A stretch of DNA of 64,000 bases from CAYUQT01 sp964596165. Its GTDB lineage: Bacteria > Planctomycetota > Phycisphaerae > UBA1845 > JAFGLZ01. The notes beneath the pieces were generated by a model. The model saw nothing but the letters and a program-made list of their open reading frames with translations. It was not told the origin of the DNA and made no database searches. This document shows, in pieces, positions 7,356 to 16,600 of this stretch. The stretch's first letter is position 1, and every line of letters begins with the position of its first letter. A program made the position numbers and the translations under genes. Location of the stretch: NCBI GenBank assembly GCA_964596165.1, contig CAZQTW010000002.1:62001-126000 (forward strand), in the 5' to 3' direction.

Positions 7356-8699
7356 ATGAGTGAAATCCAAGAGAACCGGGCGTCGCGTCGCGAGTTCCTC
7401 AACCGATCGGGGCGGATTGCTGCCGCTTCTGTATTGGGGGTGACGGCCGTCCCCGCGGTCCATGCGGCGGAGGACAACACGATCAAGGTTGCATTGGTCG
7501 GCTGCGGGGGACGAGGGAGTGGGGCTGCGGTCAACGCGTTGTCGACCAAGAGCGGGCCGATCAAGCTGGTGGCGATGGCCGACGTGTTCGAGGATCGGCT
7601 TCAATCCAGCCATAAGAACCTGACGGAGCTGGTCGGCAAGCAGATGGACGTGCCCAAGGATCGCCAGTTCATCGGGTTCGATGCGTACAAGAAGGCCATT
7701 GACTGTCTGGATGAGACCGGTCTGGTACTGTTGGCGACGCCGCCGGCCTTTCGGCCGCTTCACCTCGAGTATGCGGTGGCCAAAGGCCGAAACGTCTTCA
7801 TGGAAAAATCGTTTGCGGTCGACGGTCCGGGGATTCGTCGGGTTCTGAAAGCCGGCCAGGAGGCTTCGAAGAAGAACCTGAAGATCGCCGGCGGGCTGAT
7901 GAGCCGACATTACACGCCGCTGGTACAAGCCGTCGAGCAGATCCACGGCGGCAAGATCGGCAACGTCATCACCTGTTGGGCATACCGCGAACATGGTCCG
8001 GTGGGAATGTGGCCGAAGTCGGCGGGCATGACTGAAATGGCCCACCAGATTCGCAACTACAGCAACTTCACCTGGCTGAACGGCAGCTTCATGCTGGACT
8101 GGATGATTCACAACCTCGACGTGTGCTGCTGGGTCAAGGATGCGTGGCCGGAGTCGGCACAGGGGCAAGGCGGCCGCCAAGTTCGCACGACGGCCGACCA
8201 GTTGTTCGACCACTATGCGGTGGAGTATTCGTTTGCCGACGGGACGCGGATGTTCGGCCAGGGTCGGCATATGGATAAGTGCTGGGGCTTCTGGGGTGTC
8301 GTGATTCACGGGGCGAACGGCTCGGCGGTGCTGGGCGAAGGGATACGTGACCCGCTTATCTACAAGGGACACAACCGAACGAAGGAAAACATCGTCTGGC
8401 GGTACAACGGCGAGAAGGTCGATCCGTACCAGTTGGAGCTCGATCTGCTGGTGGAGGCGATTCGGCAGAACAAGCCCTACAACGAGACGGAGCGGTGCGC
8501 CTATGCGGCGCTGGCGGGGATTCTCGGGCGGATGGCGGCCGAGTCGGGCCAGGAGATTACCTGGAAGGAGGCGCTGGCATCGGATCTGGTGCAGGCTCCG
8601 GGGTTGGAGAATTTCACGATGGACACCAACCCGCCGGTGGTGCCCGACGCGAACGGTCAGTATCCGATTGCGATGCCGGGGCGTACGAAGGTGCTTTGA
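7356..8699 (+). CDS. Gfo/Idh/MocA-family oxidoreductase with Tat signal
   Basis: The 447-residue protein starts with a twin-arginine signal (SRREFLNRSGR at about 10-20, hydrophobic stretch, AHAAE-like cleavage site near 38). The Rossmann fold follows, with KVALVGCGGRGSGA (about 44-57) binding NAD(P). The usual EKP catalytic-lysine motif reads MEKSFAVD, keeping the Lys. The C-terminal alpha/beta domain ends with TWKEALASDLV and NPPVVPD, as in the planctomycete secreted subfamily. Members oxidise or isomerise sugars or inositols; the substrate here is unknown. Tat export makes sense for a protein folded around its nucleotide before secretion. No strong SD precedes ATG 7356. It converges on the ThuA-like gene across a palindromic element. 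Confidence 0.9.
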   Translation: MSEIQENRASRREFLNRSGRIAAASVLGVTAVPAVHAAEDNTIKVALVGCGGRGSGAAVNALSTKSGPIKLVAMADVFEDRLQSSHKNLTELVGKQMDVPKDRQFIGFDAYKKAIDCLDETGLVLLATPPAFRPLHLEYAVAKGRNVFMEKSFAVDGPGIRRVLKAGQEASKKNLKIAGGLMSRHYTPLVQAVEQIHGGKIGNVITCWAYREHGPVGMWPKSAGMTEMAHQIRNYSNFTWLNGSFMLDWMIHNLDVCCWVKDAWPESAQGQGGRQVRTTADQLFDHYAVEYSFADGTRMFGQGRHMDKCWGFWGVVIHGANGSAVLGEGIRDPLIYKGHNRTKENIVWRYNGEKVDPYQLELDLLVEAIRQNKPYNETERCAYAALAGILGRMAAESGQEITWKEALASDLVQAPGLENFTMDTNPPVVPDANGQYPIAMPGRTKVL

Positions 8700-8725
8700 G
8701 TGCCGGCGTGCCGGTCCACCGAGAA

Positions 8726-8815
8726 GGGGGGGCAGGTCTTCACTTTTCATTTGTGCTGCCCCTGCTGCCCGCCGGGTTGCCGCAGACCAAAAACGAAAAA
8801 TGAAGACCTGACCCC
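8726..8815. repeat. Palindromic REP/MITE-like element between convergent genes
   Basis: A 21-base left arm starting CAGGTCTTCA (8733-8753) and a right arm ending TGAAGACCTG (8790-8810) are inverted repeats matching at 18 of 21 positions. G-run and C-run flanks (8726-8732, 8812-8815) extend the symmetry, and the loop is about 36 bases and GC-rich. It lies between two converging genes, so it could act as a two-way terminator. Its long conserved arms look like a dispersed palindromic element of the kind mobilised by REP-associated transposases. No transposase gene is in the window. Confidence 0.55.
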
Positions 8816-8835
8816 ATCCTGTCTGAGGACTTGCG

Positions 8836-9852
8836 CTAGAATCCATGATCTGCCGGTCTTAGCCCCTTCTTGTGCTTGCCATTGCCGATCGGGTTCGGGT
8901 CGTACTTGCCGACGAGATCCACATGGCTCTTCGCCGGGATCTTGTCCTCCATGCCCACGCACCAATAGCACGCATTGACCAGCAGCCGCCGGAATCCTTC
9001 GCTTTTCAGATCGGCCGCGTGCCCCATTGTCGTGGTGAAGACCCGAGCCGCCTTGCCCTGATCGCCGGTGTATGTCTTGGTCCACGCGATCGGCACCAGC
9101 TCCTTCTTAGGGTTCGGCTTGTCGTCCGGTTTCATCCCGAGCAGCACTTGCCCCATGACCAGCGGCTTGCAGTCGCCGTGAAGCTTCTCCAGGCCGTAGA
9201 CGTCAGACGGGCCCCAAATGTCCTCGACCCCTCGTACGATCGGATGATCCTTCATGCCTTCGGCGATCAGCCCGCGCGTGCTCTCCTTCTGGTGATCACC
9301 ATAGTGGCTGATCCACGTCTCGCCCAACACCTCGCGCCCCCAGCCTCCTCCGGATTTCCCCGAACGGAAACTGTATATGGCATAGGGGCTGTCCGGACGC
9401 TTCACGTAGTTGAACGCATGCGTGGCCGTTCTCAGCCCCACGATCGGCCGGCCGGAGTTGGTGTAGTCGATGATGTGCTTCATCTGCTCGTCCGGCAGCT
9501 CTCGGAATCGCGTGAAGATCACCATCAGATCCGCGTCCTTCAGGGCCTCGAGCCCGGGGATGTTGTCGAGCGTGTGCGGATCGATCTCGCCCGTTTTCTT
9601 GTTGATCGGGAACAGCACCGTACACTTGAAACCGTGGTGCTTCGCCGCGATCTTGGCCAACTGCGGCATCAGCTCCTCTGAGCGATATTCGTCGTCGCCG
9701 GTCACGAAGACGATGTGCTTGCCCTTGCCCGGCCCGTCTTCGCCGTCCAGCACGATCCACCGATCGTCCGCGATTACGAACCGGCCTGATAGAAGGGCCA
9801 GTCCCATGATCGTTACGACTCCCAGTTGTCCGGAATGTCTAACCTTGCCCAT
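8836..9852 (-). CDS. ThuA-like domain protein, exported
   Basis: The 338-residue product has a signal sequence (hydrophobic about 12-28, processing near IADD). It then has a class-I glutamine-amidotransferase-like fold of the ThuA type: HIVFVTGDDEYRSEE after the N-terminus, DLMVIFTRFRELPDEQ, RPIVGLRTATHAFNY, and a closing TTTMGHAADLKSEGFRRLLVNACYW segment. ThuA was named from trehalose utilisation in rhizobia, and its chemistry remains unproven. Planctomycetes carry many secreted copies, often near Gfo/Idh enzymes as here. AGGA lies six bases before ATG 9852, favouring this over the ATG five codons upstream, which overlaps the SD. The loop after the first strand (GDDEYRSEE) is well preserved. 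Confidence 0.82.
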   Translation of the reverse strand: MGKVRHSGQLGVVTIMGLALLSGRFVIADDRWIVLDGEDGPGKGKHIVFVTGDDEYRSEELMPQLAKIAAKHHGFKCTVLFPINKKTGEIDPHTLDNIPGLEALKDADLMVIFTRFRELPDEQMKHIIDYTNSGRPIVGLRTATHAFNYVKRPDSPYAIYSFRSGKSGGGWGREVLGETWISHYGDHQKESTRGLIAEGMKDHPIVRGVEDIWGPSDVYGLEKLHGDCKPLVMGQVLLGMKPDDKPNPKKELVPIAWTKTYTGDQGKAARVFTTTMGHAADLKSEGFRRLLVNACYWCVGMEDKIPAKSHVDLVGKYDPNPIGNGKHKKGLRPADHGF

Positions 9853-10028
9853 CGTTTTTCCTTTCATCCGTAGACAGCCTCTTCGTCGATGAGGGGGACG
9901 TCATGCTAACCGAGCGCGGGGACCGCGTACAACGTGCCTCGTTGGGCTGTGTCGCGGTGGAACTGGCCTTTCGGGCAGTTCCCGCACAAACCTCGGCGAG
10001 CAGAACTGTTGCACGGGGCCGGACGTTC

Positions 10029-10877
10029 CTATCGAGGACTCCCTCCTCGTTGACCACATGCCGCAGAGGTCGCCGGCATCGCGACCTCTCGTATCTCGAA
10101 CACCTTGGGCCATCGCTTGCCGGTGACGAAGATGCGGTCATTCTTGGCGTCGTAGGCGATGCCGTTGGGCGAGCCTACCAGCAATCGCTCGAGCGGCGAC
10201 AACAGGCCGGAGATGTCGATCCAGGAAACAACCTGGCCCGTGGCGGGCGAAATGCGGGCGATGCGATACTGCCGCCATACGTTCGCCCAGATTTCGCCAC
10301 GGACAAACTCCAGTTCGTTCAAGTTGGGGACCGGCACACCGCCGTCGGTGACTCGAACGCGCCTGATTTCGGCAAGCGTGTCCGGTTCACGGAAATAGAG
10401 CGTGGCCGAGCCGTCGCTCATGATGAGGTGGGTTCCGTCATGCGTCAGACCCCATCCCGCCGTGGGATAGGAAAACGTCGACAGCAGGCGGAATGATGGG
10501 CGGTCGTAGACGAAGCCGGTCTTCGATCTCCAGGTGAGCTGGATGAGCCTGTCCCCCCGGAGCGTGATGCCCTCGCCGAAGTATTTCCAGGGCAGGCGGT
10601 GTTGCCGCAGGACCTTGCCGGTGGCCAATTCCACGCGGCGGACGGACGAGCGCCCGTTGAGCCCCGTGCCTTCGTAGAGTTCCCCGTCACCGTAAGCGAG
10701 GCCTTGTGTGAATGCATTCGTGTCGTGCGGAAAGGCATTGACGGCCTCGTAACGGCGAATCCCGGCAGAAGGCGACTGGGCGGCGGAACAGCCCCCCAGC
10801 AGGCAGAGTGCGACCGGCAGGGCAAAACGCGAACACCGGTGCGTGGAAGCCGACGCAAAGCATCGGTCGGAAAGCAC
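10029..10877 (-). CDS. Glutaminyl-peptide cyclotransferase, lipoprotein
   Basis: This is a five-bladed propeller glutamine cyclotransferase of the plant/bacterial type (not the zinc enzyme), which turns N-terminal Gln into pyroglutamate and releases ammonia. Diagnostic segments are present in order: FPHDTNAFTQGL (about 49-60), YEGTGLNGRS, GWGLTHDG with IMSDGS, LNELEFV, a WANVW strand, PNGIAYD and FVTGKRWPKVFE. A lipobox LLGGC places the lipidated Cys at 30, so it faces the envelope. I chose the GTG start at 10877 because AGGAGG sits eight bases upstream; the longer frame to 11003 lacks such a site. It follows the DUF2156 gene by 103 bases on the same strand. Total length is 282 residues. Confidence 0.88.
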   Translation of the reverse strand: MLSDRCFASASTHRCSRFALPVALCLLGGCSAAQSPSAGIRRYEAVNAFPHDTNAFTQGLAYGDGELYEGTGLNGRSSVRRVELATGKVLRQHRLPWKYFGEGITLRGDRLIQLTWRSKTGFVYDRPSFRLLSTFSYPTAGWGLTHDGTHLIMSDGSATLYFREPDTLAEIRRVRVTDGGVPVPNLNELEFVRGEIWANVWRQYRIARISPATGQVVSWIDISGLLSPLERLLVGSPNGIAYDAKNDRIFVTGKRWPKVFEIREVAMPATSAACGQRGGSPR

Positions 10878-10980
10878 GGTCTGCGCCTCCTGGCCCGGAA
10901 CAGAGGTCCAATTGCCGCGAAAAGCCCAAGCGGCAACCGTACGGCGCCGCCAAGGTATCGGCTGTATCGGTGAACCGATT

Positions 10981-12111
10981 CTATGACCGCCAAAGAACCG
11001 CACAGAGGTCTCGCACCAAGCCGGGCGTCAGGATGCCGGGCCAAAGCAAGGCGTAGACATCGACCACGCGACTCGGAACGAACTTGGCGCGAAACTGCTG
11101 TAACCCGGAGAACCTGAACAGGCGATCAAAATGCCCTATCACACGCCCCCGGATGCCTCTGTCCTGCGGTCGCTGCTCGCATCGGGGCAGGTTGGGGTCG
11201 TAGAAGGGAACGATTCCGCCCGTGACGAAATCCAGTCCCTCTCTCTGAAAGACCGCCATGGCCGTTACGATGTTCAGTTCGTTGCTGCCCCGCAGGGCAT
11301 CGGGCCTGCGGACAAGATCTTGCAGGTACTGCCCCCTAAGACTGACGGGCGAGCAGACCAGGAGGCTCTCGACACGTTCGTCTCCCTCGACGATGAAGTA
11401 CCGCCGATATTGCGGACTCTCGAGTGGGGCCGTCCGCAGAAAGGATCGGCTCCGGCGCTCGGGGCGTGCCCTCATCCATGCCTCGGTCACGTCTTCAATG
11501 CTTTTTCGGATGTCGGCATCCCGGAGCGGATAGACTTCCCTGGCGATCCCCCCATGTTTGCGAGCATGATTGCAGGCTTGCCGGATTTCTTCGCCGGCCT
11601 TTCCGCGGATGTGCCACGTTTTCAAATCGTAGAACGGCTCGGTACCCAACCAGAAAGACTGGAAGCTGTCTTTGGGCAGCATCTCGACGATCGCCCGGCT
11701 CATGCCCAGCAGCAGGGCATGCTTGCCGTGCGCGGCCGCATACCTTCGAAAGTCGCGGATGATTTCCATCGCATCTTCCGGCGGCCCGACCGGGTCGCGC
11801 CAGCCGATCAATGTTGACGACCACTCTTGGAAGGGCAGAAAGGCTCGTCGACCGGACCCCCACAAAAACTGCCAGGGATCGTCTGAAAGGGCATGCACCT
11901 GGCAGGAGAGCGTTGAACACCGATCCAACAGTTCCGCGACGGCTGAGGTACCGTCTCGGGACGACGTAATGTCGAAGCCCGTCGTAGGGGCATGCCGCGC
12001 CATGCGCGAGAACCGGCGCAGCGATAACTTGCCGAGCTCCGTCAGCCTCCTGCCCAATGGGCGCCGACGGCTCAAACGAGGCAGACCTAAGCCTTCTATG
12101 CTCGATGACAC
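10981..12111 (-). CDS. DUF2156 / MprF C-terminal-type aminoacyltransferase domain protein
   Basis: The product (up to 376 residues) matches the GNAT-fold domain at the C-terminus of lysyl-phosphatidylglycerol synthases (DUF2156). It contains FLPFQEWSSTLIGWRDPVG (about 91-109), a central helix-rich GNAT part, YLQDLVRRPDALRGSNEL, a VTGGIVPF strand and the closing RLFRFSGLQQFRAKFVP. MprF enzymes move an amino acid from aminoacyl-tRNA to lipid, but this copy lacks the flippase helices and is probably soluble. Its acceptor and amino acid are unknown. The first possible start is GTG 12111, with a weak GGGGG site four bases upstream; a later ATG (residue 37) would also fit. The glutaminyl cyclotransferase follows on the same strand. 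Confidence 0.78.
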   Translation of the reverse strand: MSSSIEGLGLPRLSRRRPLGRRLTELGKLSLRRFSRMARHAPTTGFDITSSRDGTSAVAELLDRCSTLSCQVHALSDDPWQFLWGSGRRAFLPFQEWSSTLIGWRDPVGPPEDAMEIIRDFRRYAAAHGKHALLLGMSRAIVEMLPKDSFQSFWLGTEPFYDLKTWHIRGKAGEEIRQACNHARKHGGIAREVYPLRDADIRKSIEDVTEAWMRARPERRSRSFLRTAPLESPQYRRYFIVEGDERVESLLVCSPVSLRGQYLQDLVRRPDALRGSNELNIVTAMAVFQREGLDFVTGGIVPFYDPNLPRCEQRPQDRGIRGRVIGHFDRLFRFSGLQQFRAKFVPSRVVDVYALLWPGILTPGLVRDLCAVLWRS

Positions 12112-12303
12112 TCAACCCCCTGGTCCGCTCACGGACACTGCGGACGTCGGAGTCGATTATCCTCGACGCCACCCGCGTTGCAAAGACCCAGCACGTGATC
12201 ACCCGTGGGGGGATCGCGCATGCGGCCGCACTCCTTCATGTTGATTTCCATTGACGAACGCCTTACGGATCCGAGGCTCGGGTGTTGCCGTTCGGGCAAG
12301 GTG

Positions 12304-12331
12304 TTGAAGGGGTGCGAGGCGGCGGTATACT
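12304..12331 (+). promoter_or_regulatory. Candidate promoter for the DUF1080 gene
   Basis: TTGAAG at 12304-12309, a 16-base spacer and TATACT at 12326-12331. This would give a leader of about 43 bases before ATG 12381. Confidence 0.45.
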
Positions 12332-12380
12332 GCCCGTGTATCGGACCATCACCAGCCGAACCGTCAAAGGAGAAACGGTC

Positions 12381-13253
12381 ATGACGCCGAAACCCATCGT
12401 ATCAGGAGCCCTGCTTGTCATCTTCGCGTTCTCGGCAACCCCGGGCGCCCTCGCCGACTTCGACAAACCGGTCATCAAGGAATGGTCGCAGACGGAGAAG
12501 AACGAGCAAGGCAGGGACACCAAGGTCTACTACCTGACTATCGACGGCGTCATGTGCCACGAAGAAGACCCCGCCAAGCAGCCTCCTCCCCCCGTCGTCA
12601 CACCGGGGACCTGCAGCACCCAGGATCAACCCGGCACGGCGCCTTCCGACGCCGTCGTGCTCTTCGACGGCAAGGATCTGGAAAACTGGACCTCGACGTC
12701 CCAGGGCAAGCCGACCAAGTGGGTGGTCAAGGACGGAGCCATGATGCCCACCCCGGGTTCCGGTATGATCCGGAGCAAGCAACAGTTCGGTTCGTGCCAG
12801 TTGCACGTCGAATGGGCCACCCCCGCCAAGATCGAGGGCGAGGGGCAAGGCCGCGGTAACAGCGGCGTGTTCCTTATGGGTCAGTACGAGGTGCAGGTAC
12901 TCGATTCGTACAACAACAAGACCTATCCCGACGGCCAGGCCGGCGCGATCTACGGCCGCAAGGTCCCACTCGTCAATGCGTGCCGCAAACCCGGCGAATG
13001 GCAGAGCTACGACATCATCTTTCACCGTCCCGTCTTCGAAGGAAACAAGGTGGTCAAGCGTGCGACGTTCACCGTGTTCCACAACGGCGTGCTCATCCAC
13101 GACCACTACGAACTCACCGGTGGGACGCAGTGGAAGGGGCCGCATGCCGTGACGCCTTACGTGCCTCACGGCGACAAAGGCCCGATCGAGCTTCAGGACC
13201 ACGGTAACCCCGTCTTGTTCCGTAACATCTGGGTTAGAGAGCTGAAGGACTAG
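12381..13253 (+). CDS. Secreted DUF1080 (3-keto-disaccharide hydrolase family) protein
   Basis: The 290-residue product has a signal peptide (ATPGALA-DF cleavage near 26). A Pro-rich linker (about 60-85) leads to a concanavalin-like DUF1080 domain that starts DAVVLFDGKDLENW and includes WVVKDGAMMPTPGSGMI, NSGVFLMGQYEVQVLDS and the final GPIELQDHGNPVLFRNIWVREL. Family members are secreted sugar-binding proteins or glycosidases; some were shown to hydrolyse 3-keto-glycosides formed by Gfo/Idh oxidoreductases. Gfo/Idh proteins are indeed present elsewhere in the window, though not adjacent. AAAGGAG lies nine bases before ATG 12381, and a plausible promoter is upstream. The C-terminal beta-sandwich is complete. 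Confidence 0.88.
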   Translation: MTPKPIVSGALLVIFAFSATPGALADFDKPVIKEWSQTEKNEQGRDTKVYYLTIDGVMCHEEDPAKQPPPPVVTPGTCSTQDQPGTAPSDAVVLFDGKDLENWTSTSQGKPTKWVVKDGAMMPTPGSGMIRSKQQFGSCQLHVEWATPAKIEGEGQGRGNSGVFLMGQYEVQVLDSYNNKTYPDGQAGAIYGRKVPLVNACRKPGEWQSYDIIFHRPVFEGNKVVKRATFTVFHNGVLIHDHYELTGGTQWKGPHAVTPYVPHGDKGPIELQDHGNPVLFRNIWVRELKD

Positions 13254-13668
13254 CGCAACCGTTCCCCAGGGCGATAGGCCCGATGTGGCATGGCGATTAT
13301 GCAGCCGATTGGGCCGTGCCCGGGGCATCGGACAGCACCCGAAATTGAATGCAGACAGACGGTCTTTCGTGGACGCGACGGACACATTTGTCTGTGGAAA
13401 GTCCGATCGAGCGGCTATAATAGAGCGCGATTCGGCAGACTTCGCGCGAGCCAGTTGGTTTGCCACCCATGTCACCTAGAGCAAGGTTTTTGTCGTTCGC
13501 CATATAGGGTTCAGACCCGTCCGGAAATCGCGTACTGCATGTGCGCGTCTTGAAGAGCATTGCCGGAGCCGGCGAGGGGTTGCGCATGACGGTGTTCTGT
13601 CGACCACGATCATGCCGACAGTCCGATCCAACCGACCTGCATTGTGACCGCATGGCGGGAGGGGGCTC
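13254..13668 (+). other. 415-base gene-free interval with a consensus -10 box
   Basis: No convincing coding sequence. A perfect TATAAT sits at 13416-13421, but the matching -35 position is weak. If it is used, the histidine kinase gene would have a leader of about 245 bases. I see no known riboswitch pattern in that leader. A GGAGGG site at 13658-13663 serves the TTG start at 13669. Confidence 0.35.
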
Positions 13669-16600
13669 TTGCTCAGTGCCCTCAAAAACCTGAGGCTCAG
13701 TGCCAAGATATCCCTGTTGGGGGCCGGCAGCGTGCTGATCACGGCCGTTGCGCTGGTAGCGCTGGCCGTCTGGCAGAGCGGTCAGTACAACACATTGGCC
13801 CAACACGAAGTTGACACCTTGATCAACGCGGACCTGGATCACATCATGCAAGGTGTCTACAACCTCGTCCAAACGGAGAATGAGGCGGTCCAGCAGCAGG
13901 TTGACTACAACCTCAAGGTCGCCCGGCATGTCCTGGCCAGTGCAGGCCGAGTAAGCCTTTCGAAAGACACCGTTCCTTGGACGGCGATCAACCAATTCAC
14001 CCATGAGCCCACCGAGGTACATCTGCCCAAGCTGTTGGTGGGCCATCGGTGGCTGGGCCAGAATGCCGACCCCACGGTCGAGACCGCGATCGTGGATGAC
14101 GTGCAAAAGCTCGTCGGCGATACGGCCACCATCTTCCAGCGCATGAACGAGCGGGGCGATATGCTGCGTGTGGCCACCACCGTCAAGACTTTGGAGGGCA
14201 GACGCGCCATCGGCACGTACATACCGGCCATCGATCCCGGGGGTACGCCCAATCCCGTGATCGCCACCGTTCGTCAACTCGAGACGTATCACGGGCGCGC
14301 GTTTGTCGTGAATGCCTGGTACCTCACCGCCTATGAACCTATCACGGACAGCGCGGGCGACCTCGTGGGAATGCTCTATGTCGGCGTCAAACAGCAAGCG
14401 GTCGAATCACGCGTGCGTCAGGCGATCCTTCAGACCACCGTCGGCAAGACAGGCTACGTGTTCGTCTTGAGCGGTACGGGTAAGGACCGCGGGCATTACG
14501 TCATTTCCAAAGACGGCCTGCGGGACGGGGAGAACATCTGGGAATCCAAGGACGCCGAGGGGCGGTACTTCATCCAAGCGATTATCCAGAGGGCCCTGGC
14601 CCTGAAGCCGGGCGAAATGGCCACCGAGCGCTATCCGTGGCAGAACATGGGTGAGTCTTCGCCCCGCTGGAAGATCGCCCGTTTCGCTTACTACGCGCCG
14701 TGGGATTGGGTAATCGGGACCAGCGCTTATGAGGACGAGCTTCAGGGCTACCAGGCTGTCCTGAGCGGCGGACGGAAGTGGATGACGAGCATCATGGCGC
14801 TGGCGGGGCTGGCGATCACGCTTGTCATCGTCGTGGTTGGTGTTCTCATCGCCCGGACCATTGCCCGCCCCGTTCGACAGATGACGGAGGCCGTGAAGAC
14901 CATCATCCAAGGCAACTTGAATCAGGCGGTGGATATTCGTTCTCGCGACGAAATCGGCATCCTGACCGAAACCTTCAACTTCATGGCGGACAAACTGACG
15001 CAGACGCTGGAGGGGCTACGCAAGAGTGAACAGAGACTCCATGCCATACTCCAGGGTTCGCCGATCCCCGCGTTCGTGATCGACAAGAATCATCGGGTCA
15101 TGCATTGGAATCGAGCATTGCAGGAACTCAGCGGGATCACGTCCGAAGAGGTCATGGGGACACGGGAACACTGGAGGGCGTTCTACACCAGGGAGAGGCC
15201 GTGCATGGCTGATCTCCTGGTGGACGAGAGGTCGGAGGCAATTCCCTCCTGGTATCCCGGCAAGTGCAAGAGGTCCGACCTGAGTCCCGATGCCTACGAG
15301 GCCACGGACTTCTTCCCGGAGCTGGGCGAGGCCGGTAGGTGGCTGCGATTCACCGCGGCGGCCATCAGGGACCCCGAAGGTCGCATTGTCGGCGCCGTCG
15401 AAACGCTTGAAGATATCTCGGAAAGCAAACGAGCCGAGCAAGCACTGCGAGAAAGCGAGGAGCAGTATCGCAGCCTGTTCAGCGGTGTGCCCGTGGGGCT
15501 TTATCGGTCGACGCCGGCCGGCCGGATCGTAGACGGCAACCCCGCACTGGTGGAGATGTTCGGCTACCCGAGCCGTGAGAGTCTGCTGGCCGTCAAGACA
15601 CTCGACCTGTACGTGGACCCCGATGACCGTGCCCGGTGGGTGACTCAGTTGGAGCGTGAGGGGACCGTTCGGAATTTCGAGGTCAAGATGCGGCGATTCG
15701 ACGGAACCGTCATCGACGTGCTTAACGCGGGCCGAATCGTGAGGGACAAAGAAGGACGGGTGCTGTGGTATGAGGGTAGTGTGGAGGACATCACCGAGCG
15801 TAAACGGGCGGAGGAAGAAAGGAGCAAGCTCGAGACTCAGCTTCGACATGCACAGAAGATGGAGGCGGTGGGGCAGCTTGCCGGCGGCGTGGCACACGAC
15901 TTCAACAACATTCTGACCGCAATCCTTGGGAATGCGGAATTGATCATGAGAGACCTGGAGCTCCAATTGCCCCCGAATCATCTGCTGATCGAGGAGTTGC
16001 GCGTCGTTGAGCGGAGCGCGCTGCGAGGCGCCGGCCTCACACGTCAACTCTTGGCCTTCAGTCGCCAGCAGCTCTCGAAGCCGGCGGTCATAGACCTGAA
16101 CCGCGTATTGCTTGAGTTGGACAAGATGCTTCGCAGTCTGTTGAAGGAAGACATTCACCTGAGCTTGAACGTGTCGCCCGAATCGATGTGCATTTGGGCG
16201 GACCCCGGCCAGATCGAACAGGTGGTCGTGAACCTGGTCGTCAACGCCCGCGATGCCATGCCGAGCGGCGGCCAACTGGTGGTGGAGACCTCCAAGATAG
16301 TGTTGAGTCCCAGCGACGTCGCGGCCCGTGACGATGCACGGCCGGGAGCCCACGTCGTCCTCACCGTGAGCGACACGGGAATTGGCATGACCCGGGAAAC
16401 GATGGAACGGATCTTCGAGCCCTTCTACACGACGAAACCTCTTGGCGAGGGAACGGGGCTGGGGCTGGCCATGGTGTATGGAATCGTCAAGCAGGCGGGA
16501 GGGCACATCACGGTCCAGAGCGAGCCGGGAGTGGGGACCTGGTTCAGGATTCACTTTCCTGTCGTGGATGCGACGCCCTCGGAAATGGAGGCGCCGGGAG

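Noticed and set aside
7338..8846. 502-codon minus-strand frame opposite the Gfo/Idh gene
   Set aside because: The plus-strand frame has a Tat signal and Rossmann motif; the antisense product is His/Arg/Pro-rich.
12402..13475. 357-codon minus-strand frame opposite the DUF1080 gene
   Set aside because: The DUF1080 frame has a signal peptide, SD and domain; the opposite frame is Arg/His/Gly-rich low-information sequence.
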